A DNA stretch of 38,133 bases from Bacteroidales bacterium (GCA_017554305.1 JAFZIN010000024.1:1-38133); one strand, 5' to 3'; shown: positions 1-9,827, counted from the first letter of the stretch. Notes: generated by a model not told the origin, from the sequence alone. Numbers and translations are program-made.

Positions 1-584
1 AAGAGATCCTTTGTTACCTCGGCGCTGTAAGGCACTCCGTAATAGCCCTCTATGATGCCCCTCTCCTTAACGTCCGCATAGTCATAAATGGTAACGCACG
101 GAAGGTTTGAAGTACCGTTATCCAGTATCTGCTCCAATGAAGCAAGAGCGCAGAAGACCGCATCTGTATTCTCTCCCACAATCACAACCTGAGCAAATTT
201 ATCCGGAACAAAAGAGAGAATGTGGCGGTCATATTTATCGAGATTAAAAACAGATCTGTCTGAAAGAGGAGGGTAGTTAAAAAGATTCCTGTCTGCCACT
301 CCGTGTGAAGAGTTGATACCCAGGAAAATACCTGAGCAGCCGCTATTTATATTACCTTTGGCAACTTCCGGTTTCAGCCCATGCTCAGAGAGAATTTGCC
401 TGGCTCTCTCTACAGTAACGTCATCTATCCCCTTCTCCGCATAAATGAATACTTTCTCTGAGAATGAGACATTTATATCAATCACCAACTGCTCTTTAAC
501 CTTAGGATAGATGTTATACTGTGCAAAGGAAACCGAACCCATCATAAGCAGTAACAGCGTAAAAATCAAACATTTATTCTTCAT
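1..584 (-). CDS. GH84 family beta-N-acetylglucosaminidase (O-GlcNAcase-like), partial
   Basis: The reading frame opens at an ATG at 582-584 and runs off the left edge, giving about 194 residues. It begins with a signal peptide (MKNKCLIFTLLLLMMGSVSFAQ, cleavage after SFAQ), so the enzyme is exported. Next comes an alpha/beta domain of the hexosaminidase N-terminal type, with ILSFVPDKFAQVVIVGENTDA-like strands. Near the break is KERGIIEGYYGVPYS, a close match to the RG-IEG-YG-PWS signature at the start of the GH84 catalytic barrel. Family members remove beta-linked N-acetylglucosamine from glycans or glycoproteins. The catalytic Asp pair lies outside the window. The gene starts one base after the recX stop, so it is probably the last visible gene of the rlmN-plpD-recX unit. 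The family call is fairly sure; the exact substrate is not known. Confidence 0.82.
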   Translation of the reverse strand, partial: MKNKCLIFTLLLLMMGSVSFAQYNIYPKVKEQLVIDINVSFSEKVFIYAEKGIDDVTVERARQILSEHGLKPEVAKGNINSGCSGIFLGINSSHGVADRNLFNYPPLSDRSVFNLDKYDRHILSFVPDKFAQVVIVGENTDAVFCALASLEQILDNGTSNLPCVTIYDYADVKERGIIEGYYGVPYSAEVTKDL

Positions 585-585
585 A

Positions 586-1074
586 TTATAACTCTTTTTC
601 TATTTTCTGAATCATATCAAAGGTAAAACCTCTCTGCTGAGCAAAGGAGTAAAGGGCCGCCTTCTTTTTCAGCTTCAAAGTGCGCTCATCTTCATCCACT
701 TTTTTAGCAAACTTTCTCTCAATCTCCTTCTTCTTTGCAGCAAGAATACTTTTTAACTTGTTTTCTATCAGTTCTTTCTCCCTCTCAACAGCCCCCTGTC
801 CAACATCTCTTTTCACCCCCGCCTCATTAAGTTTCATCATTATCTTCACAGGCCCCCAACCGGAAAACCGCACCTTGTCTCTAACATAGCACTCTGCAAA
901 GCGTGCATCATCTATATATTTATCCTCTTTTAACTCCGCGATAGTTTTCTCCAGCTCCTTTTTTGAAGCCTCCTCTCCAGCCCACTTCTGCAGCTTTGCA
1001 AAAGCCTGTTTTTCCGAGAGTTCCTTTTTGGAGCACTCGGCCATAAGCCTGTTCTTTGCCTGCTTAAGATCCAT
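586..1074 (-). CDS. recX: Regulatory protein RecX
   Basis: This 162-residue protein has the RecX three-helix repeat architecture. The diagnostic stretch YIDDARFAECYVRDK is followed by GPVKIMMKLNEAGV, and a basic helical C-terminus follows. RecX binds RecA filaments and limits or tunes their activity in recombination and the SOS response. The length is usual for the family. It starts 6 bp after the stop of the patatin gene and ends 1 bp before the GH84 gene, so it is read in a minus-strand unit divergent from recA at 4623. In many bacteria recX sits directly downstream of recA; here it is on the other side of the same divergent control region. Confidence 0.9.
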   Translation of the reverse strand: MDLKQAKNRLMAECSKKELSEKQAFAKLQKWAGEEASKKELEKTIAELKEDKYIDDARFAECYVRDKVRFSGWGPVKIMMKLNEAGVKRDVGQGAVEREKELIENKLKSILAAKKKEIERKFAKKVDEDERTLKLKKKAALYSFAQQRGFTFDMIQKIEKEL

Positions 1075-1079
1075 AGCTT

Positions 1080-3380
1080 TTAAAAGAAATAGCCCAAACT
1101 CAAATAAGCGCCAACCTTCTTTTTGTTGTAGTCACTCCAGTGGATGTTAAAGCTGAGCGGACCAATCTTGGTTCTGTAAGAGTATTGAAGTCCAAAACCC
1201 CAGAAACCGGAGTGTTTGAAACTGAGCATATTATCAACCTCGTGTCCGCTTCTCAGATAGTTGGCCATAACGTATGCGTAGTGTTTCTTGGCAATGTGGT
1301 AACGCAAATCCGTTCTCAAAATAAGGAGCGAGTTGTCAAATACAGAGGTGTAGTTGATTCCTATAAACGGAATCTGGTGATCTACGTAACGTCCTTCCTC
1401 CAAGCCTCCTACGTAGTTGTAGAAAGGAAACTCCATCTTGTTTTTGATGTTGATTCTTGTATAGAGCTGAGGAATTACCGCAAACCTTTCCGCAGGAGAC
1501 CATACACCGGAAATGTTTCCGTAAATGGATGCAAAGGCTTTGAATCCGCCGTGGAATCCCAACATGTAGTAGGCGGCACGCACCTTTGTCTGAATTCCGT
1601 TGGTTGGGAAAGACTGGTCATCTCTGTTATCCATCTGAGCCTCAGTAAATACAGAGAGATAGCTCTTGGCCTTTGTATTAACTTCCTTTTCCATCTCGGT
1701 TAAGAACCTCACAAACTTGTAGTTATCCAGTCTTACACCCAGGCGGGCATCAAATGTCCTAAAGTATTTAAGGTTAGCAAAGGCAGCCTCCAAACCGTTG
1801 TAAATGAACTTGATGTTGTTGCGTGAATCTTTGTCGCTGTAGATGTTTACGTCTGTCTTTTTGAAGTAGTAGTTCACATCCAGTCTTGGGAAATTACGGA
1901 ATACATATCCGTAACTGAAGTTGGCGTTTGGATTAAAGCCCAGACGGAAATTTATTGCCCCCCTTCCGCCGTGCAGAGTATTCTCCTTAATTCCCAGATG
2001 GAGCAGCATTGCCGCAGCCTCCTCAGTATCATAACGGGCACCAATGCTTATTACGTTAGACGGTGCCGGTTTAAAGAAGAACTTGAGAATGTATGCTCCG
2101 TTATTTCCCTTATCCTCAGAGAGAAGGAAGGTTACCTGAGAGAAGGCATCCGTTCCGTTAAAGAGAGATATTGCCTGATTAATCTCCTTACCTGAAATAA
2201 TGTTGTTCTTCTTCAGGCCTGAGAGATTCATAAGCCACTTCTCATCCTCAGGGTCAATACCCTCAAAAAGTATGTTTGTAACGTGGAATGTAGATTCCTG
2301 TATATTTCTGGCTTTAAGCACTGTATCATCCGCACCGTTCTGCTCTCCCAAAAGTTTTTTAAGTGCAACCAAAACATCATTCTTCTCATCCGCCGCCTTG
2401 TATCCGTTAACAAGCAAAGTATCACAGGCCTCCTTATTAAAACTCATTGTTCCAAACTTAGAAACATCCGGCTTTATGTAGATGTTAGCATCCTTCTTGT
2501 TCTCCAAAAACTTCTCGTTACCCATAAGGCTAATGAGCTGAAGCAGAACGGCATCCAAAGATTCCAACTCATCCGGGGCAATAAGGTCAGACTGCACGTC
2601 CACCCCTATAACAATATCTGCCCCCTTCTTTCTTGCAATATCCACAGGGAAGTTGTTAACCACTCCGCCGTCTACCAGCACCTTGCCGTCTATCTTAACC
2701 GGATTGAAAAAGCCCGGAATAGACATACTTGCCCTCATACAGAGCGGCAGGTAGCCGTGATCCAGCACAACCTCGTCTCCTGTAGAAAGATCCGTTGCAA
2801 TGCAGGCAAACGGAATAGGAAGTTTGTCAAAACTTATAGAATCCTGATACCCCACTGCCAGGCCGTTAAGAAGGTTGAGCACATTGTTTCCGTTGCAGAA
2901 TCCGCTTGGGAAGTTCTTAAGAATGGAGCCGGCACTCTCCTCCTCCTTTCTTCCTCTAAGTTCCTTAAAATCTGCACCAAACGGAATGCTTATAAAGTAC
3001 TTCTCCTCAGAGAGTTTCTTGGAGAAACTCACATCTGAACGCTGCACGCTGTTTGAGAGCAGATAATTCCAGTCTGCATTGGAGACAATGGTATCCAACT
3101 GCTTGGAGTCATACCCCATAGCGTAAAGGCCTCCAACCAGGGAACCTATTGACGTTCCAACAATTACATCCGGTCTTATGCCAACCTCCTCCAACTTTCT
3201 TATCACTCCTATGTGAGCCACACCCTTTGCTCCTCCGCCGCACAGTACCAATCCCACCTTTACTTTCTTCTTTTTTCTTCCCGATAGATTTCCGTCATCA
3301 CCCATTCCTTTTTGCGCATAGATGAAAGATGAAACAAGCAGCATTAAAACTACCAGAGAATACTTTAGTAACGCCTTCAT
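1080..3380 (-). CDS. Patatin-like phospholipase with C-terminal outer-membrane barrel (PlpD-like)
   Basis: Read as 766 residues from the ATG at 3380, which gives a clean signal peptide (MKALLKYSLVVLMLLVSSFIYAQ). An in-frame upstream ATG at 3407 would add nine residues and overlap rlmN by 8 bp. The patatin domain shows the oxyanion motif LCGGGAKG, the nucleophile elbow GTSIG (Ser about 77) and the DGG motif of the Ser-Asp dyad (Asp about 237). A POTRA-like segment follows (FHVTNILFEGIDPEDEKWL), then a beta-barrel ending in an aromatic residue (LSLGYFF), as expected for a BAM substrate. This matches type Vd (PlpD) proteins, in which a lipase is tied to an outer-membrane barrel. The natural lipid substrate is unknown. 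It lies 19 bp after rlmN and 5 bp before recX. Confidence 0.88.
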   Translation of the reverse strand: MKALLKYSLVVLMLLVSSFIYAQKGMGDDGNLSGRKKKKVKVGLVLCGGGAKGVAHIGVIRKLEEVGIRPDVIVGTSIGSLVGGLYAMGYDSKQLDTIVSNADWNYLLSNSVQRSDVSFSKKLSEEKYFISIPFGADFKELRGRKEEESAGSILKNFPSGFCNGNNVLNLLNGLAVGYQDSISFDKLPIPFACIATDLSTGDEVVLDHGYLPLCMRASMSIPGFFNPVKIDGKVLVDGGVVNNFPVDIARKKGADIVIGVDVQSDLIAPDELESLDAVLLQLISLMGNEKFLENKKDANIYIKPDVSKFGTMSFNKEACDTLLVNGYKAADEKNDVLVALKKLLGEQNGADDTVLKARNIQESTFHVTNILFEGIDPEDEKWLMNLSGLKKNNIISGKEINQAISLFNGTDAFSQVTFLLSEDKGNNGAYILKFFFKPAPSNVISIGARYDTEEAAAMLLHLGIKENTLHGGRGAINFRLGFNPNANFSYGYVFRNFPRLDVNYYFKKTDVNIYSDKDSRNNIKFIYNGLEAAFANLKYFRTFDARLGVRLDNYKFVRFLTEMEKEVNTKAKSYLSVFTEAQMDNRDDQSFPTNGIQTKVRAAYYMLGFHGGFKAFASIYGNISGVWSPAERFAVIPQLYTRINIKNKMEFPFYNYVGGLEEGRYVDHQIPFIGINYTSVFDNSLLILRTDLRYHIAKKHYAYVMANYLRSGHEVDNMLSFKHSGFWGFGLQYSYRTKIGPLSFNIHWSDYNKKKVGAYLSLGYFF

Positions 3381-3399
3381 AATATGTAAATTAAAGTGG

Positions 3400-4449
3400 T
3401 TATTCATTTTTCTTGTTTCTCTCCTTTATACCGCTCAGCATGCCGCAAGCAGCCTCTATATCCTGCCCTCGTGATGCCCTCAAAGTGGCGGTGATGCCTG
3501 CCTTCAGAAGGGTATCTTTAAACTCCTCAATCACTTTCATATCAGATGGTTGAAACTGCGTCTCCCCAATATCGTGAAAGCGGATCAGGTTCACCCTGCA
3601 CTCCAACCCCTTAAGCATCTTAACCAACGCCCTGGCGTGGCTTACGGAGTCATTGATTCCCTTAAACATTATATATTCAAAACTTACCCTCCGCTGGCCG
3701 GTAAAGTCATATCTTCTAATGATTTCCATTGTTCTCTCCAACGGAAAACCCTTCTCTGAAGGCATCATCAAAGCCCTCTCCCCGGCAAACGGATTGTGGA
3801 GAGAGATTGCAAGATGGGCCTTGCAGCCATCCAGATATTTCTCAAGCGGAGAGACCTCACCTTCAACAAGAGATTTATTCACCCCTATTGAACTGAGAGT
3901 TATCCTTTTAGGACTCCACCCAACACCCCAGTCGGCAGTCAGGCACTCTATTGCCCTAAGCACCTCACTGAGATTATCCAGCGGCTCTCCCATCCCCATA
4001 AATACCGCATTGGTAAGGAGTTCAGCCTCCTCAATAAAGAAAAACTGTGAGAGAATCTGAGCGGCATCCAGGTTACCCTTAAACCCCTGCCTTCCGGTCA
4101 TACAGAACTTGCACCCCATCTTGCAACCTCTTTGAGATGAGACGCATAGAGTGTATCTATCTTCATCGGGAATCATCACCGCCTCCACAAAAGAGCCGCA
4201 GTCAAAGAGATACTTCTTGGTTCCGTCCCTGCTTACCGCCGTATATGATGGCATCACTCCCCCCACCTCAAACCGTTCCGCCAAAACGCTCCTTGTCTTC
4301 AGTGAGAGGTTTGTCATTAAATCTATGGAAGAGACCCTTTTACGGTAGAGCCAGTCCGCTATCTGCTTTGCTGAGTATGAAGGAAGTGAGAGCTCAGAGC
4401 AGAGTTCCCTCAATTCATTCAAAGATTTACCTAACAGTTTCTCCTTCAT
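3400..4449 (-). CDS. rlmN: Dual-specificity 23S rRNA/tRNA adenine-C2 methyltransferase RlmN
   Basis: Radical-SAM enzyme that methylates C2 of A2503 in 23S rRNA and A37 in some tRNAs. The cluster motif is QRGCKMGCKFCMTG (Cys about 109, 113 and 116), followed by GMGEPLDN. The C-terminal RGQDIEAACGML carries the second conserved Cys (about 335) that forms the methylene-protein intermediate. The favoured start is the ATG at 4447-4449 (MKEKLLGKS..., 349 residues), which fits the family length; an upstream ATG at 4515 would add 22 poorly conserved residues. A TATCTTTG box lies at 4456-4463 on the minus strand, only 6 bp before this ATG. If that box is used, the mRNA would be nearly leaderless. First gene of the unit reading towards plpD, recX and GH84. 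Confidence 0.93.
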   Translation of the reverse strand: MKEKLLGKSLNELRELCSELSLPSYSAKQIADWLYRKRVSSIDLMTNLSLKTRSVLAERFEVGGVMPSYTAVSRDGTKKYLFDCGSFVEAVMIPDEDRYTLCVSSQRGCKMGCKFCMTGRQGFKGNLDAAQILSQFFFIEEAELLTNAVFMGMGEPLDNLSEVLRAIECLTADWGVGWSPKRITLSSIGVNKSLVEGEVSPLEKYLDGCKAHLAISLHNPFAGERALMMPSEKGFPLERTMEIIRRYDFTGQRRVSFEYIMFKGINDSVSHARALVKMLKGLECRVNLIRFHDIGETQFQPSDMKVIEEFKDTLLKAGITATLRASRGQDIEAACGMLSGIKERNKKNE

Positions 4450-4507
4450 ACCCTCCAAAGATAGATAAATCTTGCCAAAAGAGCGGGCATTTTGAAAAAT
4501 TTTAGGC

Positions 4508-4526
4508 ATTGACAAAACCTGTCAAT
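4508..4526. promoter_or_regulatory. Inverted repeat between rlmN and recA, candidate operator
   Basis: The arms ATTGACA and TGTCAAT match perfectly over 7 bp with a 5-bp spacer (AAACC). The site lies between the two divergent start regions, about 30 bp upstream of the recA -33 element and about 59 bp upstream of the favoured rlmN start. Its position and symmetry suit a dimeric regulator of recA and/or the recX-containing operon. No known LexA box for this group was recognised, so the binding protein is not named. Confidence 0.4.
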
Positions 4527-4555
4527 TAGAGGATTTAATTTTGCAGTGAAATTGA

Positions 4556-4587
4556 TTGAAGAAAGCAACCAAATTTGAGTATATTTG
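4556..4587 (+). promoter_or_regulatory. Promoter of recA-dnaG-metG
   Basis: TATATTTG at 4580-4587 fits the Bacteroidetes -7 consensus TAnnTTTG exactly, and TTG at 4556-4558 is 21 bp upstream, a suitable -33 element. Transcription would begin near 4593, leaving an A/T-rich leader of about 30 nt before the recA ATG. Confidence 0.65.
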
Positions 4588-4622
4588 TGGAGTTATTACT
4601 AACAATTAAAAAAATATAGATT

Positions 4623-5660
4623 ATGGCTAAAGAGAAAGTAGCTGCCGATGTGCAGAGCGAGAAAGTTAACGCAGAGAAGCTTAAGGCCTTACAGGCTACA
4701 CTGGACAAGATTGAGAAAGATTTCGGCAAGGGGACGATAATGAAGCTGGGAGACCAGCCTAAGTTTGATGTGTCCATAATCCCTTCCGGATCAATTTCTT
4801 TGGATCACGCATTGGGAATAGGAGGTTATCCGAGAGGAAGAGTAATTGAGATTTACGGCCCGGAGAGCAGCGGTAAGACAACCCTTGCTATCCACGCTAT
4901 TGCCGAGGCTCAGAAACAGGGCGGCATTGCCGCTATCATTGATGCGGAGCATGCATTTGACAGAACCTACGCCAAGAAGCTGGGTGTCAATGTAGATACG
5001 CTTCTTATCTCTCAGCCGGACAATGGAGAGCAGGCATTGGAGATTGCAGACTCTCTTATCCGTTCCGGTGCGGTAGATATTGTAGTTATAGACTCCGTTG
5101 CAGCCCTTACGCCAAAGGCTGAAATTGAGGGAGATATGGGAGACAGCAAGATGGGTCTTCAGGCAAGACTTATGAGCCAGGCTCTCCGTAAACTTACTGC
5201 AAATATCAGTAAGACAAATACTTGCTGCATCTTCATCAATCAGCTTAGAGAGAAGATAGGCATTATGTTCGGTAACCCGGAGACAACAACCGGAGGTAAC
5301 GCACTTAAGTTCTACGCCTCCGTCCGTCTGGATGTGAGAAAGTTAACCCAACTCAAAGACGGAGATGATGCTACAGGTAACCGCGCAAGAGTAAAGGTGG
5401 TTAAGAACAAGATGGCTCCTCCTTTCCGCAAGGCTGAGTTTGATATCGTATTCGGCGAGGGTATCTCCAAGGTTGGAGAGATTGTAGACCTTGGCGTTGA
5501 GTTTGATATCATCCACAAGAGCGGAAGCTGGTTCAGCTACAATGACTCCAAACTTGCACAGGGCAGAGACGCTGTAAAACAGTTGCTTAAAGACAACCCT
5601 GAACTCTGTGAAGAGATTGAGGCCAAGGTTAGAGAGGCTCTCAAGGGCGTCAAAGACTAA
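4623..5660 (+). CDS. recA: Recombinase RecA
   Basis: Strand-exchange ATPase for homologous recombination and SOS signalling. The 345 residues include the Walker A motif GPESSGKTT (about 79-87), the Walker B region [11 protein letters not shown], the L2/QLREKIG region with GNPETTTGG, and a C-terminal domain ending in [10 protein letters not shown]. No intein or truncation is seen. The start has no Shine-Dalgarno sequence, only an A-rich leader, as is usual for this phylum. The stop codon abuts the dnaG ATG without a spacer, so the two are translationally linked. recX lies in the divergent unit. Confidence 0.98.
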   Translation: MAKEKVAADVQSEKVNAEKLKALQATLDKIEKDFGKGTIMKLGDQPKFDVSIIPSGSISLDHALGIGGYPRGRVIEIYGPESSGKTTLAIHAIAEAQKQGGIAAIIDAEHAFDRTYAKKLGVNVDTLLISQPDNGEQALEIADSLIRSGAVDIVVIDSVAALTPKAEIEGDMGDSKMGLQARLMSQALRKLTANISKTNTCCIFINQLREKIGIMFGNPETTTGGNALKFYASVRLDVRKLTQLKDGDDATGNRARVKVVKNKMAPPFRKAEFDIVFGEGISKVGEIVDLGVEFDIIHKSGSWFSYNDSKLAQGRDAVKQLLKDNPELCEEIEAKVREALKGVKD

Positions 5661-7643
5661 ATGATAGATCAGGCCACCATAGCAAGAATTCGCGATGCTA
5701 TAGACATCGTACAGGTAATCGGAGACTTTGTTCCACTAAAGAGGCAGGGCTCCGATTACGTGGCTTGTTGTCCTTTCCATCAGGAGAAAACTCCAAGTTT
5801 CCACGTCTCACCTTCAAGACAATACTTCAACTGCTTTGGCTGTCATGAGAAGGGCAATGCCATTACCTTCCTTATGAAGCATGAGCAGATGACCTACACT
5901 GAGGCACTTAAGTGGCTGGGGGACAAATACGGAATAGAGGTTAAAGAGAGTGTGGAGAGGCCGGAAGATTTGGAGAGAAGAAACCATCGGGAGGCTCTGC
6001 AAATAATAAATGAATATGCAGGTAATGTCTTTACCAACACACTGTTCAATACGGAAGAGGGTAAAGCTGTAGGTCTCAGTTACTTTCATGAGCGTCAGTT
6101 TACAGAGAGCACTATAAAAGAGTTTGCGCTGGGTTACTCTTTAAGGGAGAAAGATTCCTTCTACCGTGCCGCCGTTGCTGCGGGTTACAAGAAGGAACTG
6201 CTTCTGGAACTGGGACTTGTGGTTCAAAAGCAGGATGGAAAATATGCCGGTGAGATTGTAGACAAGTTTAATGAGAGGGTAATCTTCCCTATCCGCTCGG
6301 TAAACGGAAAGATTGTGGCTTTTGGCGGCAGAATCCTCTCCAAAGAGAAGAGTCCGGTTAAGTATATGAACTCTCCGGAGAGCGAGATCTATCAGAAAAA
6401 GAGGGTTTTATACGGACTATACGAGGCAAAGAGCACCATTTCTCAGCAGAAAAACTGCTATCTGGTAGAGGGTTACACAGATGTAATCTCTATGCACCAG
6501 GCGGGAATCTGCAACGTTGTTGCAAGCTGCGGCACCGCTCTTACAGAGGAGCAAGTGCTTCTTTTAAAGAGATTTACACAGAAGATTACCATCATCTATG
6601 ACGGAGACAACGCCGGTATTAACGCCGCTTTGAAGGGAATAAATATGTTCCTTCAGAAGGGAATGAACGTTAAGGTGGTTCTGATTCCGGACGGTGATGA
6701 CCCGGATTCCTTTGCCCGCAAACATAACAAGCAGGAGCTGGAAGAGTTTCTGGCCTCCGCAGAGGAAGACTTTATAAACTATCAGCACCGCACACTCAAA
6801 CAGAGGGTTAAAGATGACCCTTACCAGGAGGGTGTGATGATAAATGAGATTGCCCTAAGTGTCTCAATGATAGAAGATACCGGCATCCGTTCAGCATACG
6901 TCAATAATGCTGCAGATATGCTGGGCATAACAAGAGATGAGTTCCAGGAGAAGGTGATGTCTCTCCGCACGGAGAGAAAGAACAGTAACAACGGATACAT
7001 TTCCGGTCAGAGAGGATTCTCAACCACACCGGCCAACTACAAGAAAGCGGTTGCGCCTCCAAAGGAGAAAGATGAAAAGAGTGCAGATGAACTTAAGAGA
7101 TGCGAGCAGGATCTTCTCTACTTCCTGCTTAAGTTTGGAAGAGAGACTCTTCACAATTTTCAAAATGCCCAGTGGGGCAAAGAGAGGGTTTACGAACCAA
7201 CTGTAGCTGAGTATATTAGAGAGGCTCTAGCTGTAGATTCGCTGGAGATTTCAGACCCTGTTCTTAAGAGAATCTATGAGGATTATTTTAAGAACGTAAC
7301 TCAGGCAGAGAGCGCAACGGAGGTGGAAAGATACTTTGTGAGCAGTATGGATCCGGATATTTCCAACGCTGCAATTCAAATAATATCATCCTCTTACCGC
7401 TTCCGCAGTGAGAAGATAGAGAACTCCGTTGAGGGTGTAAGCAAGAGGCTCTCCGCAGTTTTGCCAAGAACAGTCTATGTTTACAAGTCCAAAGTGATTA
7501 ACACTCAACTGGAGAAATTAAAGCAGCAGCTCTATGCTTTAGATGCAAGCCAGGAGGCTGAGATAAAGGCTCTTACGGAAAAGATACAGCAACTCACAAT
7601 CATAAAGAGCAAGTTGTTGAGAGAAGCTAAATTTGCTCGTTAA
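5661..7643 (+). CDS. dnaG: DNA primase DnaG
   Basis: Makes RNA primers for chromosome replication. The 660-residue protein opens with the CHC2 zinc finger (Cys37, His40, Cys58, Cys61, in CCPFHQEKTPSFHVS and FNCFGCHEKGN). The catalytic core follows with FGGRIL and the TOPRIM motifs LVEGYTDVIS and IYDGDNAGINAA, then PDGDDPDSFARK. The remaining C-terminus is helical and Lys/Gln-rich, as in the DnaB-contacting domain. The ATG directly follows the recA stop (TAAATG), so ribosomes can pass from recA to dnaG. metG follows after 24 bp. Linkage of recA and dnaG in one transcript ties a recombination gene to a replication gene. Confidence 0.97.
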   Translation: MIDQATIARIRDAIDIVQVIGDFVPLKRQGSDYVACCPFHQEKTPSFHVSPSRQYFNCFGCHEKGNAITFLMKHEQMTYTEALKWLGDKYGIEVKESVERPEDLERRNHREALQIINEYAGNVFTNTLFNTEEGKAVGLSYFHERQFTESTIKEFALGYSLREKDSFYRAAVAAGYKKELLLELGLVVQKQDGKYAGEIVDKFNERVIFPIRSVNGKIVAFGGRILSKEKSPVKYMNSPESEIYQKKRVLYGLYEAKSTISQQKNCYLVEGYTDVISMHQAGICNVVASCGTALTEEQVLLLKRFTQKITIIYDGDNAGINAALKGINMFLQKGMNVKVVLIPDGDDPDSFARKHNKQELEEFLASAEEDFINYQHRTLKQRVKDDPYQEGVMINEIALSVSMIEDTGIRSAYVNNAADMLGITRDEFQEKVMSLRTERKNSNNGYISGQRGFSTTPANYKKAVAPPKEKDEKSADELKRCEQDLLYFLLKFGRETLHNFQNAQWGKERVYEPTVAEYIREALAVDSLEISDPVLKRIYEDYFKNVTQAESATEVERYFVSSMDPDISNAAIQIISSSYRFRSEKIENSVEGVSKRLSAVLPRTVYVYKSKVINTQLEKLKQQLYALDASQEAEIKALTEKIQQLTIIKSKLLREAKFAR

Positions 7644-7667
7644 ATGAAAATAGAACAGATATAAAAT

Positions 7668-9773
7668 ATGGAGAAAAAATTTAAAAGACATCTTATTACG
7701 GCGGCACTTCCTTACGCAAACGGAAGCGTTCACATTGGTCACCTTGCAGGAGTTTACGTACCTTCTGACATCTATGTACGCTATCTGCGTCTAAAGGGAG
7801 AGGAGGTATTGTATATATGCGGAAGTGATGAGCACGGTGTTCCTATCACATTCAAAGCCAAAGATTTAGGATGCTCACCTCAGGAGATTGTAGATAAGTA
7901 TCACGCAATAATCAAAGATTCGTTCAACAGGTTTGGAATAAGTTTCAGCATCTACTCCAGAACAAGTTCAAAGATTCACGAGCAGACCGCTTCTGAGTTC
8001 TTTGAAAAACTTTACAAGGAGGGCAAGTTCGTTGAGAAGGAGAGCGAGCAGTTCTATGATCCTGTTGCACAAGTCTTTCTGGCAGACAGATACATTATGG
8101 GTACCTGCCCTAAGTGCGGCAATGATAAGGCTTACGGAGACCAGTGTGAAAAGTGCGGAAGCACCCTCTCACCGGATGAACTCATTGAACCTCATTCACG
8201 CCTGAGCGGAGAGAAGCCTCTTAAGAAGATGACCAAGCACTGGTATCTTCCTTTGGATCAGTATGAAGGCTGGCTTAAGGAGTGGATACTTGACGGCCAC
8301 AAAGAGTGGAAGATAAACGTTTACGGCCAGTGCAAAAGCTGGATAGACGGAGGTCTCAAACCAAGAGCAGTTACCAGAGATTTGGACTGGGGAGTTCCAG
8401 TTCCGCTGGAGGATGCAAAGGGCAAGGTTCTCTACGTTTGGTTTGACGCCCCAATAGGTTACATTTCCAATACCAAAGAACTCCTTCCGAACGATTGGGA
8501 GAAGTGGTGGAAGAGCCAGGATACCAGAATGATACACTTCATTGGAAAAGACAACATTGTATTCCACTGCATTGTATTCCCGGCTATGCTTAAGGCTTAC
8601 GGAGACGGCTATATTCTTCCGGAAAACGTACCTGCAAACGAGTTCCTCAACCTTGAGGGAGACAAGATTTCCACCTCAAGAAACTGGGCTATCTGGCTGG
8701 AGGAGTACCTTGCAGATTTCCCAGGCCAGCAGGATGTTATGCGTTACGTACTCTGTGCCAACGCACCTGAGACCAAAGACAATGACTTTACCTGGAAAGA
8801 TTTCCAGGCAAGAAACAACAGTGAACTGGTTGCCATCTACGGTAACTTTGTAAACCGTGCATTGGTTCTCACTCACAAATACTTTGGCGGCAAAGTTCCT
8901 CAGTACCAGGAGAGTGACCTTACCCCTACAGACAAAGAACTCATTGCTTCCATACCTCAGATAACAGAAAAGATTCAGAGCAACCTGGATCAGTTCAAGT
9001 TCAGAGATGCAGTTAAAGAGGCAATGAACCTTGCAAGACTGGGTAACAAGTATCTTACAGATACAGAGCCGTGGAAGGTATTCAAGACAGATCCTAAGAG
9101 AGTTGCCGTTATACTTAACCTCTCTCTGCAACTCTGTGCTAACCTGGCAATTGCATTTGAGCCGTTCTGCCCGTTCTCATCCAAGAAACTGCAGGCTATG
9201 CTCAACCTCGCTCCAAAGAATGATGAGGTTTGCCCAACCAGCGCTCCTAACGGAAAGGTAAGATGGGAGAACCTTGGCCGCATAGATTTCCTTGAGGCAG
9301 ACTCCCCTATCAACCAGGCGGAACTTCTCTTCAGCAAAATTGAAGATGATGTTATAGATGCTCAGCTTCAGAAACTTGCAAACACCAAGAAACAGAATGA
9401 GGAGAAAGAGGCACAGGAGGCTGCCAAACAGGTTGCTCCTCAAAAGGATGAGTGCACCATTGAAGATTTTGACAAGATGGATATCCGCACCGCAACCGTG
9501 CTTGCAGCGGAGGCAGTTCCAAAGACAGCCAAACTGCTACGCCTTACCATTGATACCGGCATAGACCAGAGAGTTATTGTTTCCGGTATTGCAGAGTACT
9601 ACAAGCCTGAAGATATGGTGGGCAAACAGATCTGCATCCTTGCCAACCTCAAACCTCGCACAATCAGAGGCATAGAGAGCAAGGGCATGATTCTTATGGC
9701 CAAAGACCAGAGCGGCAGGATGAGGTTCATCACCCCTCAGGAAGTAATGGTCAACGGTGCCCAGATAGGCTAA
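7668..9773 (+). CDS. metG: Methionyl-tRNA synthetase
   Basis: Charges tRNA-Met with methionine. The 701 residues include the class I signature HIGH (residues 22-25, in [12 protein letters not shown]), a zinc knuckle [18 protein letters not shown] from about residue 147, and the KMSKS-type loop KISTS at about 333. From about residue 600 a C-terminal OB-fold tRNA-binding domain appears ([16 protein letters not shown]), like the Trbp111/EMAP-type dimer domain of long MetRS forms. A Gln/Glu/Lys-rich linker joins it to the anticodon-binding region. Third gene of the recA-dnaG-metG unit, with a strong terminator just downstream. Confidence 0.97.
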   Translation: MEKKFKRHLITAALPYANGSVHIGHLAGVYVPSDIYVRYLRLKGEEVLYICGSDEHGVPITFKAKDLGCSPQEIVDKYHAIIKDSFNRFGISFSIYSRTSSKIHEQTASEFFEKLYKEGKFVEKESEQFYDPVAQVFLADRYIMGTCPKCGNDKAYGDQCEKCGSTLSPDELIEPHSRLSGEKPLKKMTKHWYLPLDQYEGWLKEWILDGHKEWKINVYGQCKSWIDGGLKPRAVTRDLDWGVPVPLEDAKGKVLYVWFDAPIGYISNTKELLPNDWEKWWKSQDTRMIHFIGKDNIVFHCIVFPAMLKAYGDGYILPENVPANEFLNLEGDKISTSRNWAIWLEEYLADFPGQQDVMRYVLCANAPETKDNDFTWKDFQARNNSELVAIYGNFVNRALVLTHKYFGGKVPQYQESDLTPTDKELIASIPQITEKIQSNLDQFKFRDAVKEAMNLARLGNKYLTDTEPWKVFKTDPKRVAVILNLSLQLCANLAIAFEPFCPFSSKKLQAMLNLAPKNDEVCPTSAPNGKVRWENLGRIDFLEADSPINQAELLFSKIEDDVIDAQLQKLANTKKQNEEKEAQEAAKQVAPQKDECTIEDFDKMDIRTATVLAAEAVPKTAKLLRLTIDTGIDQRVIVSGIAEYYKPEDMVGKQICILANLKPRTIRGIESKGMILMAKDQSGRMRFITPQEVMVNGAQIG

Positions 9774-9798
9774 CCAATAAAAAACAAATGAATAGTAT

Positions 9799-9827
9799 GG
9801 GGTGATCAAAAGTCACCCCTTCTTTTT
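9799..9827. terminator. Rho-independent terminator after metG
   Basis: Perfect 7-bp stem GGGGTGA / TCACCCC (9799-9805 and 9813-9819), a 7-nt loop, then TTCTTTTT. It ends the recA-dnaG-metG transcript. The next bases copy the end of the downstream tRNA-Asn gene (see the direct repeat). Confidence 0.85.

Noticed and set aside
2283-3038. Long plus-strand frame inside the patatin gene
   Set aside because: It lies fully inside a well-supported minus-strand gene, has no recognisable motif and no promoter; a coding shadow.
3381-3407. Extended start of the patatin gene overlapping rlmN
   Set aside because: The ATG at 3380 gives a standard signal peptide; the longer form places polar residues before it.
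7644-7664. Six-codon ATG frame between dnaG and metG
   Set aside because: Too short, no supporting structure; the spacer is simply A-rich.
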